Made by a program: the position numbers and the translations under genes
Notes under the pieces: model-generated
Database searches by the model: none
Seen by the model: only the letters and a program-made list of their open reading frames with translations
What the model was told of the DNA's origin: nothing
Shown here: in pieces, positions 9,255-17,626 of the stretch
How positions within the stretch are numbered: position 1 is the first letter of the stretch
Layout: each line of letters starts with the position of its first letter
NCBI GenBank assembly: GCA_902789515.1
Contig: CADAOK010000007.1
Location: 1 to 34,960, forward strand
Direction: 5' to 3'
DNA length: 34,960 nucleotides
Source of the DNA: Oscillospiraceae bacterium
GTDB lineage: Bacteria; Bacillota; Clostridia; Saccharofermentanales; Saccharofermentanaceae

Positions 9255-9295
9255 TCAAGGGACTGTGGTAATATAACTGTTGTGCCGTGCGGCAC
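9251..9295 (+). promoter_or_regulatory. Candidate promoter and inverted repeat before lgt
   Basis: TTGATC (9251-9256) and TATAAC (9272-9277), 15 nt apart, form a weak promoter candidate overlapping the end of ribF. A perfect inverted repeat GTGCCGTGCGGCAC follows at 9282-9295, at or just past the expected transcription start. No T-run follows, so it is not a terminator; an operator or mRNA-end hairpin is possible. A GTG start inside it would extend lgt by 12 codons but lacks a ribosome site. Confidence 0.35.
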
Positions 9296-9317
9296 ACCAA
9301 GGAGTGTAAAAGGAATC

Positions 9318-10205
9318 ATGAACGGCGTTCAAGTTAACTTCCCGGGTCTCGGGATATCGATAAATGTCAGTCCGGTCGCATTCACGATCGGCAATTTCAA
9401 TATCTACTGGTACGGTCTTCTTATAGCAGGCGCTATGCTGCTCTGCGGCTTCCTTGCGATTAAGCAGTCCAAGAAGCTGAGTTTTCCCGACAGTCTCGTA
9501 TACGATGTCCTCCTTTGCGGCATCCCCTGCGCCATCGTAGGTGCGAGACTCTACTATGTATTCTGCGAATGGGGTTACTATTCACAGGATCTTCGAAGGA
9601 TCTTTGACACCAGGCAGGGCGGTCTTGCGATCTACGGAGGCGTCATCGGCGCTTTCCTCGGCGTTTTCATTATGTGTATGATCCGCAAGATCCCTTTCAC
9701 TTCTGTTGCAGACTACTGTGTTATCTATATCCCGCTCGGTCAGGCGATCGGAAGATGGGGCAACTTCTTCAACCAGGAGGCATTCGGCACCACAACGACT
9801 CTTCCCTGGGGTATGACAAGCTCCACGATCGAGACATATCTTGCGACTCACTGCCCGACGCTCATACCCACCATGCCGGTCCATCCGACATTCCTTTATG
9901 AATCGATCGTTGATCTCGCGATATTCTTCCTGCTCCTGTATGTCAGGAAGAACAGCAAGTTTGCTTTCGAGACATCATGCGTTTATTTTGCCACATACGG
10001 ATTCGCCAGATTCTTCCTTGAAGGTCTGCGCACGGATTCGCTCTATATCGGCAGTACCGGGATCCGCACATCCCAGGCACTCTCGCTCATACTGGTCGTA
10101 GCATCGCTCGTCTACATCGCGATCGCACATCTGAAGCGGACGGACCGCGTGCCTTTCCCCGCAAAGCTTTACGAGGAAAGCGCAAAAAAGCAGGCTAATG
10201 TATAA
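9318..10205 (+). CDS. lgt: Prolipoprotein diacylglyceryl transferase Lgt
   Basis: The 295-residue membrane protein transfers diacylglycerol from phosphatidylglycerol to the lipobox cysteine of prolipoproteins. Seen are NIYWYGLLIAGAMLL, the family's early YG motif and helix, the central GLAIYGGVIGA, and the Lgt signature GQAIGRWGNFFNQEAFG with its catalytic-site arginine. P-T-F-L-Y-E (HPTFLYESI) and RFFLEGLRTDSLY lie near the end. I start at the ATG at 9318 behind AAAGGA; spacing is short but better than an upstream GTG at 9282. It overlaps rodA by 8 nt. Confidence 0.94.
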   Translation: MNGVQVNFPGLGISINVSPVAFTIGNFNIYWYGLLIAGAMLLCGFLAIKQSKKLSFPDSLVYDVLLCGIPCAIVGARLYYVFCEWGYYSQDLRRIFDTRQGGLAIYGGVIGAFLGVFIMCMIRKIPFTSVADYCVIYIPLGQAIGRWGNFFNQEAFGTTTTLPWGMTSSTIETYLATHCPTLIPTMPVHPTFLYESIVDLAIFFLLLYVRKNSKFAFETSCVYFATYGFARFFLEGLRTDSLYIGSTGIRTSQALSLILVVASLVYIAIAHLKRTDRVPFPAKLYEESAKKQANV

Positions 10206-11337
10206 CAAGAATGCGGGGTTCGTCAAGCTTCGCAATACCGCCGGTCTCAAGACGGTGGATTATTATCTTGTTGTTCCCGTACTCGTAATGACTCTGATAG
10301 GGCTTTATGTCCTTCAGAAAGTTTTATCCAACGGATATGCCGCATATCCCGGCAACTACTACCGCCAGATAGTGGCAACGATCGGAGGCATCCTTGTCGC
10401 GGTGTTCATCTGCATATTGGATACCCATTTCCTCAAGATGATCGGAAGGGCGATATACGTCGTGTCGATGATGCTGCTCCTTCTGGTCCCGATCGACGGT
10501 TACTCTCTGAAGGCCACCTGGGGAGCGGATTCCTGGCTGAAGCTTCCGGTCGTTGGCAACTTCCAGCCTTCGGAACTCGCTAAGATCGGTCTGGTTCTCG
10601 TTGCGGCTGATATCCTTGAATCCATGGCGGAAAAGAAAACGTCCATGCTTAAGGGTTTCGGACTGATCGCAGCGGTATACGCACCGCCGGTGCTGCTGAT
10701 ACTCCTTCAGCCGGACTTCGGTACTACGATGGTCATCATGTTCACTTTCGTGTGCATGCTGTTCGCATGGGGCATCAAATACAGGTACTTCCTGCTGGCG
10801 TTCTCTTCCGCCGTCGTTATCATCATTCCGGCGGTCTGGAACTTCTATCTGGAGGATTATCAGAAAAACAGGATCCTGTCACTCGTGTTCCAGGGTTCCG
10901 ACCCGCGTTCAGAGTATAACCTCAAACAATCGCAGGCCGCGATCATGTCGGGAGGTCTGACGGGCAATCACACGGGCATCCTGACGAGCGTTCCGGTTAA
11001 GGAGAGTGACTTCATCTTTGCCGCCATCTCGGAACACATGGGATTCATCGGTACCACGACCATCATCATCATGGCATTCTTTTTCATCTGCCGCTGTCTA
11101 TATGTCGCAGATAAGGTCCCCTCGAAATCATCCGCCTACATCCTTGCGGGAATGGCAGGGTATTTCGCGTTCCACTATATCGAGAACATGGGAATGGCGG
11201 TCGGCCTTCTGCCGATAACGGGAATACCGCTTCCGTTCATCAGTCTCGGCGGTACGGCCATGCTCATCAACTACATTGCTTTCGGGATAATCCTCAACAT
11301 ATCGATGTCCAGGGGAGTGAGCACCGGGACGGGCTGA
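10198..11337 (+). CDS. rodA: SEDS peptidoglycan glycosyltransferase RodA
   Basis: The 379-residue polytopic protein belongs to the SEDS family, which polymerises lipid II into glycan strands with a partner class B PBP. Key segments are WLKLPVVGNFQPSELAKIGL, LLQPDFGTTMVIM with the conserved PDFGT, VKESDFIFAAISEHMGF with the catalytic-site aspartate at about residue 271, and GIPLPFISLGGTAML. The NFQPSE form and the lack of a long N-terminal extension favour RodA over FtsW. It overlaps lgt by 8 nt and is followed by a strong terminator. Coupling with lgt rather than mreBCD is unusual but is seen in various Firmicutes. Confidence 0.9.
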   Translation: MYNKNAGFVKLRNTAGLKTVDYYLVVPVLVMTLIGLYVLQKVLSNGYAAYPGNYYRQIVATIGGILVAVFICILDTHFLKMIGRAIYVVSMMLLLLVPIDGYSLKATWGADSWLKLPVVGNFQPSELAKIGLVLVAADILESMAEKKTSMLKGFGLIAAVYAPPVLLILLQPDFGTTMVIMFTFVCMLFAWGIKYRYFLLAFSSAVVIIIPAVWNFYLEDYQKNRILSLVFQGSDPRSEYNLKQSQAAIMSGGLTGNHTGILTSVPVKESDFIFAAISEHMGFIGTTTIIIMAFFFICRCLYVADKVPSKSSAYILAGMAGYFAFHYIENMGMAVGLLPITGIPLPFISLGGTAMLINYIAFGIILNISMSRGVSTGTG

Positions 11338-11371
11338 TAAAGCTTAGAAGGATATAAAAGCAAACATATAG

Positions 11372-11399
11372 AACGGCGTCGATATTGACGCCGTTTTTT
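11372..11399 (+). terminator. Rho-independent terminator after rodA
   Basis: AACGGCGTC (11372-11380) pairs perfectly with GACGCCGTT (11387-11395) around a GATATT loop, followed by a run of T to 11399. It lies 35 nt past the rodA stop and separates the lgt-rodA unit from the mra operon promoter. Confidence 0.92.
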
Positions 11400-11461
11400 G
11401 CTGCCCGGAATCTGAAAAAACACAAATTATAAAAAATTTCCAAGAAATTACAAATTATCTA

Positions 11462-11490
11462 TTGCATTAAAGGAATATTACTTATAGAAT
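11462..11490 (+). promoter_or_regulatory. Candidate sigma-A promoter of the mraZ (dcw) operon
   Basis: TTGCAT (11462-11467), a 17-nt spacer and TAGAAT (11485-11490) sit in a very AT-rich stretch that begins after the rodA terminator. The expected transcription start is near 11497, giving a 5' leader of about 100 nt that contains the TGGNG repeats described next. The -10 box matches 5 of 6 positions; the -35 matches only TTG. Confidence 0.6.
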
Positions 11491-11499
11491 ACATTTGTG

Positions 11500-11545
11500 T
11501 GGAGGAAAGAGGAGATATCTCCCACTCTGGTGGTGTTAAGTGGTG
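11500..11545 (+). promoter_or_regulatory. Probable MraZ operator repeats
   Basis: Four G-rich pentamers occur in phase: TGGAG (11500-11504), AGGAG (11510-11514), TGGTG (11531-11535) and TGGTG (11541-11545). Within each pair the spacing is exactly 10 nt. Minus-strand TGGGA lies between the pairs at 11520-11524. MraZ proteins bind direct repeats of TGGGN-type pentamers separated by 5 nt near their own promoter, so this fits autoregulation. The motif assignment is by pattern only. The first pair also resembles a ribosome binding site. Confidence 0.6.
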
Positions 11546-11599
11546 CTTCAGAGCAAAATTCCAACACAACACGCAATATCAGGCTGATAGAGACACAAA

Positions 11600-12034
11600 A
11601 TGGCACGAGACATTAAGAAAATCGATGCTAAAGGGAGATTTTTTATCCCCGCAAAGCATAAAGAGAACCTTGGTGAAGAGGTTGTGGTTACAAACAGCCT
11701 CGATAAAGGCTATTTGAGTGTCTATTCGAAGGATCGCTTCGAGAATGTCATCAAGCCCGAGATCAAGAAGATCAACAAGCTGTCTTCCGCAGCCCGTAAG
11801 CTTGAGAAGGCGATAGTCCTTGAAGCGAGCGAGGTCAACGTTGATTCACAGGGAAGGATCCCCGTAATCAGCGAACTCTGGGAGAGGATTGGCGCGAAGC
11901 CCGGCGATGAGATCTGCGTGTTCAATGATGATGACAAATTACTGATCTGCACAAAGACGTTCTATGACAATGAGGATCACGACCTCAGCGATATCGAAGG
12001 ATTGGAGACACTATTCAATGTTACAGGGCTCTGA
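11600..12034 (+). CDS. mraZ: Transcriptional regulator MraZ
   Basis: The 144-residue protein has two SpoVT/AbrB-like repeats, each with the MraZ DxxxR motif: DAKGR at 9-13 and DSQGR at 82-86. MraZ forms ring-shaped oligomers and represses the dcw operon through direct repeats near its promoter; such repeats are seen at 11500-11545. The start at 11600 is fixed by homology to the family N-terminus. The preceding sequence has only a weak ribosome site (GATAGAG), so translation may be inefficient. The end overlaps rsmH by 17 nt. Confidence 0.95.
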   Translation: MARDIKKIDAKGRFFIPAKHKENLGEEVVVTNSLDKGYLSVYSKDRFENVIKPEIKKINKLSSAARKLEKAIVLEASEVNVDSQGRIPVISELWERIGAKPGDEICVFNDDDKLLICTKTFYDNEDHDLSDIEGLETLFNVTGL

Positions 12035-12989
12035 TTACAAGCATATATCCGTTCTTCTCAGAGAGTCCATGGAGGCTCTTAACATTAAGCCTGACGGAAT
12101 CTATGTAGACTGCACGGCAGGCGGCGGCGGACATTCCGCAGCTATCGCTTCGAGGCTCAGCCCTCAGGGAACGTTGATCTCAATAGATAAAGACGATACG
12201 GCACTGGCTAAGTGCATGCTCAGACGCGAAGAATGCTTCGCCAATATCAATTGGCTGCCGGTCAAGTCCGACTACGGTGATATCGAGGAAGTCCTGGACA
12301 GCATGAAGATCAAGAGAGTTGACGGCATATTGGCCGATCTCGGCGTCTCTTCGTATCAGCTCGATACTGCCGAGAGAGGCTTCTCCTATATGAACGACGG
12401 CCCGCTCGACATGAGAATGGACAGAGGCGAGAACCGTACGGCAGCGGATATCGTAAACCGCTACACCAGGGAGCAGCTCATAAAGATCTTTACCGATTAC
12501 GGTGAGGAACGCCATGCGGGAAGGATTGCCGACGGGATCATCGAGAGACGTAAGGTAAAGCCGTTCACGAGGACCATAGAGCTTGCCGAGGCAATAAAGG
12601 AATATATGCCCGGTCACGGCAGGGGAGAAGACCAGCATCCGGCAAGGCGTTGCTTCCAGGCTCTGAGAATAGAAGTAAATCACGAGCTGGCGGGTCTTGA
12701 GAGCCTGATAAACAGCGGGATCAGATACCTTAATCCTGAAGGAAGGTTCGCCATCATTTCCTTCCATTCACTGGAGGACAGGATAGTGAAGGAAGGCTTC
12801 AGGAATGCTGAAAATCCGTGCACCTGCCCCAGGGATTTCCCGGTCTGCGTATGCGGAAAGAAGCCTTTGGGAACGGTAATAACAAAGAAACCGATAGAAC
12901 CGGGCGATTTTGAGAGATTCGAGAATCCGAGATCTCACAGTGCGAAGTTAAGAGTATTTGAAAGGAACGATAACGAACAGTATTTCTGA
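12018..12989 (+). CDS. rsmH: 16S rRNA (cytosine(1402)-N4)-methyltransferase RsmH
   Basis: The 323-residue protein starts MLQGSDYKHISVLLRESM, which aligns with the family's HxPVLLxE opening. It has the SAM site DCTAGGGGHSAAIA (about 31-44), ILADLGVSSYQLD, GFSYMNDGPLDMRMD, RCFQALRIEVNHEL, the motif AIISFHSLEDRIVK, and CTCPRDFPVCVCGKKP. It methylates C1402 in the P site of 16S rRNA. The ATG at 12018 has GGAG ten nt upstream; a reading frame open further back inside mraZ would add a non-homologous extension. Its position second in the mra operon is standard. Confidence 0.95.
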   Translation: MLQGSDYKHISVLLRESMEALNIKPDGIYVDCTAGGGGHSAAIASRLSPQGTLISIDKDDTALAKCMLRREECFANINWLPVKSDYGDIEEVLDSMKIKRVDGILADLGVSSYQLDTAERGFSYMNDGPLDMRMDRGENRTAADIVNRYTREQLIKIFTDYGEERHAGRIADGIIERRKVKPFTRTIELAEAIKEYMPGHGRGEDQHPARRCFQALRIEVNHELAGLESLINSGIRYLNPEGRFAIISFHSLEDRIVKEGFRNAENPCTCPRDFPVCVCGKKPLGTVITKKPIEPGDFERFENPRSHSAKLRVFERNDNEQYF

Positions 12990-13004
12990 TACAGGTAGAG
13001 GGTT

Positions 13005-13682
13005 ATGGCAGTCAGGGAACACAAAACATACAGAGGGAAGCAGGACAGGGATCTTTATGAGACTCTGTCAGCACGCCGCACCAAACTCACATACAGAGAC
13101 GGTGTGGTGGAACCTTTTGATGAGAAGATCTATGTCGAAGAAAAGCTCGACATAGTTCCCAACGAGATTGCCTCCCGTCCCGGAACGATCGTCAGCTACG
13201 AGGACGTTAACCGCAGAAGCCATGAGCGTATGGCTGAACACGAAGATGTCGCGCTGCACAGGGAGCAGAAGCGCAAGGCCAGAAGGCTTACGGCGAGGAC
13301 CGTTTTCGAGACCTTCGCATGTGTCCTGCTCATCCTGCTCGTGGGTGCGTTCATAATGCTCCTGCTGTATCCCCAGACAGAACTGTCGGAGCTCGCCAGG
13401 GACAATTCGAATCTGAAGGATGAGATCAATGTACTCAAGACCGAGATCCTCGATGCTGAGGAGAATGCCAACAAGATCACGGATATGGATACTATCCGCG
13501 CGCAGGCACTTGCGCTCGGAATGCAGGACCCGAACCAGAATCAGGTGGTAAATCTTCCGGTTCCGAATAATGATTCCCTGAAAACAGTGGTAACATATAA
13601 CACGGACGGAATTAACGACGAGATGCTGGCTGATTCCGAGGACGCACTCGCAGCCTACTACCAGCAGCATCCGGAAGCCTGA
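13005..13682 (+). CDS. ftsL: FtsL-like septum protein
   Basis: The 225-residue bitopic protein has a basic cytoplasmic tail of about 100 residues. One membrane helix (roughly 101-122, ACVLLILLVGAFIMLLLY) follows, then a heptad-like coiled coil (about 125-158: LSELARDNSNLKDEI, LKTEILDAEENANKI). A motif TIRAQALALGMQDP is typical of FtsL/DivIC family ends. The assignment combines this architecture with its position between rsmH and the class B PBP. FtsL pairs with DivIC/FtsB and DivIB/FtsQ to activate septal synthesis. It is longer than most FtsL because of the cytoplasmic tail and an Asn/Asp-rich C-terminus. FtsL sequences diverge strongly, so homology is weak. Confidence 0.75.
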   Translation: MAVREHKTYRGKQDRDLYETLSARRTKLTYRDGVVEPFDEKIYVEEKLDIVPNEIASRPGTIVSYEDVNRRSHERMAEHEDVALHREQKRKARRLTARTVFETFACVLLILLVGAFIMLLLYPQTELSELARDNSNLKDEINVLKTEILDAEENANKITDMDTIRAQALALGMQDPNQNQVVNLPVPNNDSLKTVVTYNTDGINDEMLADSEDALAAYYQQHPEA

Positions 13683-13699
13683 GCCGCCGGAGGTCTTAA

Positions 13700-16093
13700 A
13701 TGGAGAACGGTCCTTCTGCCGTTAGATCAGAAGAGTATAAGAACAGAGGGACATCCTCTAAGATAGTTACCACCGCTATGTTTGTGTGCATGGCGTTATT
13801 CTTTTTGTTCCTTATATATAAGCTTTACGATATCACGGTCGTCAACAACAGCATCTATGCCAAGGCGGCTGCAAGCCAGCAGTGGACTCTCATGACCTAT
13901 TCCGCCGAGCGCGGAATGATCTATGACTGCAACGGCGTCCCGCTGGCATCCAATACTTATGACTATACTGTCGTATGCACTCCGAACCAGGTCACTTCTT
14001 CGATACTCTCAAGGGAAGAGATCATAAGCGCATGCATTGAATACCTGGGCGTCACATACGAGAAGATGGACGGTATCATTCCGATAGATCCCGATGACAT
14101 CAATGATGAGAGGAATCTCGTCAAGGGATGCGACGTTGCCAAGAATATCCCGGCTGAAGTCAAAGACGCATTCGAGGCTTACCTTAAGGAAAATAAGGTG
14201 GGCGGTTTCAGTTTCGTCGCGGTTCCCCAGAGATATTACAACTACGGAAGCCTGGCTGCCCAGGTAATCGGCTATGCGAAGAATGACGGCGTGAACCTGG
14301 TCGGACTGTACGGACTGGAAGCGTATTACGATGATATCCTCTCCGGTACTGACGGATACAGGTATTCGGAGACGGACGAGATCACGGGCGGTGTCCTGCC
14401 GTACTCGGAAGCTACTGTCGAGCCTGCGACCAACGGATACAATATCGTTACCAATATCGATGTCAGCATTCAGAGAATTGCTGAGGAGGCCTGCTACGAG
14501 GCGTATGAGAAATACCAGCCGATAGACGGTGTGTGCGCGATCGTCATCGATCCCTACACCGGTGCGATCCTTGCTATGGTGTCGCTGCCGAACTACGATC
14601 TTAACGACCCCTACGCGATGCCGTATGGAATGGATATCAATACGTGGAATTTCATGTCGGATGACGACAAGATCCAGTACATAATGGGTAACTGCTGGCG
14701 TAACCGCTGCGTTTCTGATACTTACGAGCCGGGTTCCACTTTCAAGGCTCTTACGACCTGCATCGCCATGGAGGAGAACCTGACGAACGAGGACGAGGTC
14801 TTCAGCGACGCGCCCGTGCAGATCTCGGATTATTCGATATCCTGCTGGCTCCAGAAGTCAGGCGGATATAACCATGGTGAGGAGACACTGTCCAAGGCAT
14901 TCCAGAACTCATGCAACCCGATCTTCGCACAGCTTGCTCTGAGGATCGGCGTTACCAAGTATTATTCTTATGTTCGAATGCTCGGTTTCTATGACATTAC
15001 CGGCATCGATCTTCCTGCGGAAGGAAAGGGCATCTTCCACAGCGATCCGCAGCAGCTCGATATGGCGTGTCTTTCTTTCGGCGAGTCTGCCACGGTCACT
15101 CCCGTGCAGCTGCTTATGTCCTATTGCGCGATCATCAACGGCGGAGACCTCCTGGTACCGCATATCGCGAAATATATCACGGACTCCGAAGGCAATATCG
15201 TCGACGAGATAGAACCTGAGGTAGTAAGGACGGTGTTCTCGGAAGAGACCTGTGCAAGGGTAAGGGCGCTCATGGAACTCGTTGTCTCCGACGGTACCGG
15301 TTCCGCAGGTAAGGTTCCCGGATACAATGTCGCAGGCAAGACCTCGACATCCACGATCGAAACCGGTGAGAATGCAGGATGCCATGTGCTCTCATTCTCT
15401 TGCTATGCACCTGCCGACAACCCGAAGATCGCAGTGCTCGTCGTTATCAACAAGCCGAAGGATCATTCCGTCGGTTCTTCGTCCGCAGCTTCCACTGCCG
15501 CAAAGATAGTTGAAGGAACTCTTACATACATGGGTGTCGAGAGAAAGTTCAACGAAGACGAATATGAAGAACTCTTAAAGGAATTCTACGTTCAGAAGGT
15601 CGACGGCATGACGGCATCCGAAGCCGCTTCGAAGATCTCCACCAATGGTCTGTCCACGCTCTACGGAACGCTCGATATGGATGCCGATACCATCGTCTAT
15701 CAGACATATCCGAGTTACACGGCAACTCTCTATAAGACCGGTGTTGTCGTCATGTATCCTGAAGGTGTCACGGAGTCTCAGTTCCTTACCACAAAAGTGC
15801 CGAACCTCTCGGGAATGACTGCGATAGAATGTATCGAGGCCTGCCTTGACCTGAATCTCAACTGCAAGATAGACGGAGATGTCGGAGGCGTCTGCACGGA
15901 GCAGGATTATGCGATCGGCGAGACTGTCTATGCGGGAGAGATCATCCATGTCACGCTTGTAAAGGATGCCGTGATCGAAGAGACGGAGGAAGAAGAGACT
16001 GTTCCCGACGGCGGCGGTGATAATACCGGCGAAGACGGAGTGGTTGCCGATATGGATCTTCCGCCTGAAGACGAAGAGGACGGCGAAGGTTAA
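13700..16093 (+). CDS. ftsI: Class B penicillin-binding protein with PASTA domains (FtsI/SpoVD type)
   Basis: The 797-residue transpeptidase has one N-terminal membrane helix (about 25-47) and a dimerisation domain (AERGMIYDCNGVPLASN; GSLAAQVIGYAKNDG). The penicillin-binding domain has STFK at 346-349 and SCN at 404-406. Two PASTA domains follow (DGMTASEAASKI onward, and VPNLSGMTAIECIEACL onward), then an acidic tail. The third active-site motif reads K547-T-S-T where the family has KTG(T/S), an unusual change of the glycine. Position between ftsL and murE indicates the divisome partner of FtsW. SpoVD-like proteins also have PASTA domains, so a sporulation role cannot be excluded. GGAGG precedes the ATG by about 8 nt. 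Confidence 0.9.
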   Translation: MENGPSAVRSEEYKNRGTSSKIVTTAMFVCMALFFLFLIYKLYDITVVNNSIYAKAAASQQWTLMTYSAERGMIYDCNGVPLASNTYDYTVVCTPNQVTSSILSREEIISACIEYLGVTYEKMDGIIPIDPDDINDERNLVKGCDVAKNIPAEVKDAFEAYLKENKVGGFSFVAVPQRYYNYGSLAAQVIGYAKNDGVNLVGLYGLEAYYDDILSGTDGYRYSETDEITGGVLPYSEATVEPATNGYNIVTNIDVSIQRIAEEACYEAYEKYQPIDGVCAIVIDPYTGAILAMVSLPNYDLNDPYAMPYGMDINTWNFMSDDDKIQYIMGNCWRNRCVSDTYEPGSTFKALTTCIAMEENLTNEDEVFSDAPVQISDYSISCWLQKSGGYNHGEETLSKAFQNSCNPIFAQLALRIGVTKYYSYVRMLGFYDITGIDLPAEGKGIFHSDPQQLDMACLSFGESATVTPVQLLMSYCAIINGGDLLVPHIAKYITDSEGNIVDEIEPEVVRTVFSEETCARVRALMELVVSDGTGSAGKVPGYNVAGKTSTSTIETGENAGCHVLSFSCYAPADNPKIAVLVVINKPKDHSVGSSSAASTAAKIVEGTLTYMGVERKFNEDEYEELLKEFYVQKVDGMTASEAASKISTNGLSTLYGTLDMDADTIVYQTYPSYTATLYKTGVVVMYPEGVTESQFLTTKVPNLSGMTAIECIEACLDLNLNCKIDGDVGGVCTEQDYAIGETVYAGEIIHVTLVKDAVIEETEEEETVPDGGGDNTGEDGVVADMDLPPEDEEDGEG

Positions 16094-16114
16094 TATACTT
16101 GGGAGCAGATAACG

Positions 16115-17626
16115 ATGCATTTATCTGAGATACTGGGAAATGAAGAGTACGTTTTGATATCCGGATCGCTGGAATGCGATGTGACTTCCGTGGAGTACGA
16201 TTCCAGGAAGATACAGCCCGGAAGCCTGTTTGTCGCGATAACGGGTTTTACTTCAGACGGACATGATTTTATAAAGCAGGCTGTGAACAGCGGTGCTTCG
16301 GCGGTCATAGCCGACAGCAGGCGCGAAGGCAATCCTTCAGATACTCTTAAAGAGATCTGCGGGGACAGCTGCACACTGGTCGAAGCAAGCGACACGAGAA
16401 GGTTCCTTGCTCTCGCGTCAGCGGCATTTGCGTCACATCCGGAGAGGAATATTGCCATCTCGGGTATTACCGGCACGAAAGGCAAGACCACATCCGCCTT
16501 CATGCTCCATGCAATACTTGAGAAGTCCGGAGCAGGTGCGGGTCTTATCGGAACCGTGCAGAATGTAATCGCCGGCAAGGTTACCCATGCGGAACACACA
16601 ACGCCTGAATCCAAAGAGATATTTGACATGATGAGTCAGCTCAGGGATGCCGGCATCGGCAACCTCGTCATGGAAGTCTCGTCACAGGGACTTAAGCTCG
16701 ACCGTGTCTACGGCATCAGATACAGATGCGCATGCTTTACTAATCTTTATGAAGACCATATCGCGCCCAATGAGCATCCCGATATGGAAGACTACATGAG
16801 GTGCAAGCTTAAGATTTTCGACAACTGCGAGAACGGCATCATCAACACGGACTGTGAAGCCGGCAGACAGGCGGCAGAGTATGCCTCATCCAGATGCAAT
16901 GTGATTACTTACGGTCTTGCAGAAGGTGCGCAAGTGCGCGCTTCTGATCTCACAAAGAAGAGGATGGGACATGTCACGGGAACGGAGTTTACCGTTACAA
17001 GTCCTTTCTATAACGGCAGGGTGTTTACTGCGCTTCCCGGTGAATTCAATGTGTATAACGCGCTCTGTGCGATAACATGCGCCGGCGTGCTCGGCGTGGA
17101 TTTCGAAGCGGTAAAGCAGGCGCTCGGGGAGATCAGTGTTCCCGGACGTGTGCAGCCGGTGGAAAACAACCTGGAAATAACGATCCTGGTGGATTATGCG
17201 CACAATGCCGCTGCCTTGGAAAGTGTGGTCAGGACCCTCAGGGATTATACGGAAGGCCGGATCATTACCGTATTCGGATGCGGCGGGAACAGGTCGAGGA
17301 CAAGGCGTTTCGAGATGGGTGAGGTATCGGGCAATCTGTCTGATTATACCGTGATCACTTCCGACAATCCGAGGAACGAAGCACCCGAAGCGATAATCGA
17401 AGACATCGTTACGGGAATATCAAAGACTTCCGGAAAGTATGAGATAGTGCAGGACAGATCCGAAGCGATCTGCAGGGCAATCGAGATGGCCGCCCCCGGA
17501 GACACCGTGCTCATTGCGGGCAAGGGACATGAGGATTATCAGATCTTTGCCGATAAGACGATACATTTCGATGATCATGAGCAGGCACAGCTTGCGGTAA
17601 AGAAAGCTGAGGCCAAGCGCACATGA
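16115..17626 (+). CDS. murE: UDP-MurNAc-L-Ala-D-Glu: meso-diaminopimelate ligase MurE
   Basis: The 503-residue cytoplasmic Mur ligase shows the ATP loop GTKGKTT at about 120-126, TTPES for substrate binding, MEVSSQGLKLDRV, LVDYAHNAAALE and the specificity motif DNPR at 417-420. DNPR marks enzymes that add meso-diaminopimelate rather than lysine, so the wall is predicted to be of the meso-DAP type. It shares ATGA with murF. A variant of the usual GDRDxxKR segment reads GNRSRTRRFEMG. The start has only a weak ribosome site (GGGAGCAG) upstream. Confidence 0.95.
   Translation: MHLSEILGNEEYVLISGSLECDVTSVEYDSRKIQPGSLFVAITGFTSDGHDFIKQAVNSGASAVIADSRREGNPSDTLKEICGDSCTLVEASDTRRFLALASAAFASHPERNIAISGITGTKGKTTSAFMLHAILEKSGAGAGLIGTVQNVIAGKVTHAEHTTPESKEIFDMMSQLRDAGIGNLVMEVSSQGLKLDRVYGIRYRCACFTNLYEDHIAPNEHPDMEDYMRCKLKIFDNCENGIINTDCEAGRQAAEYASSRCNVITYGLAEGAQVRASDLTKKRMGHVTGTEFTVTSPFYNGRVFTALPGEFNVYNALCAITCAGVLGVDFEAVKQALGEISVPGRVQPVENNLEITILVDYAHNAAALESVVRTLRDYTEGRIITVFGCGGNRSRTRRFEMGEVSGNLSDYTVITSDNPRNEAPEAIIEDIVTGISKTSGKYEIVQDRSEAICRAIEMAAPGDTVLIAGKGHEDYQIFADKTIHFDDHEQAQLAVKKAEAKRT

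Noticed and set aside
13068..13670. Minus-strand 200-codon frame opposite ftsL
   Set aside because: No ribosome site or family similarity; the plus-strand frame fits the operon spacing and FtsL architecture.
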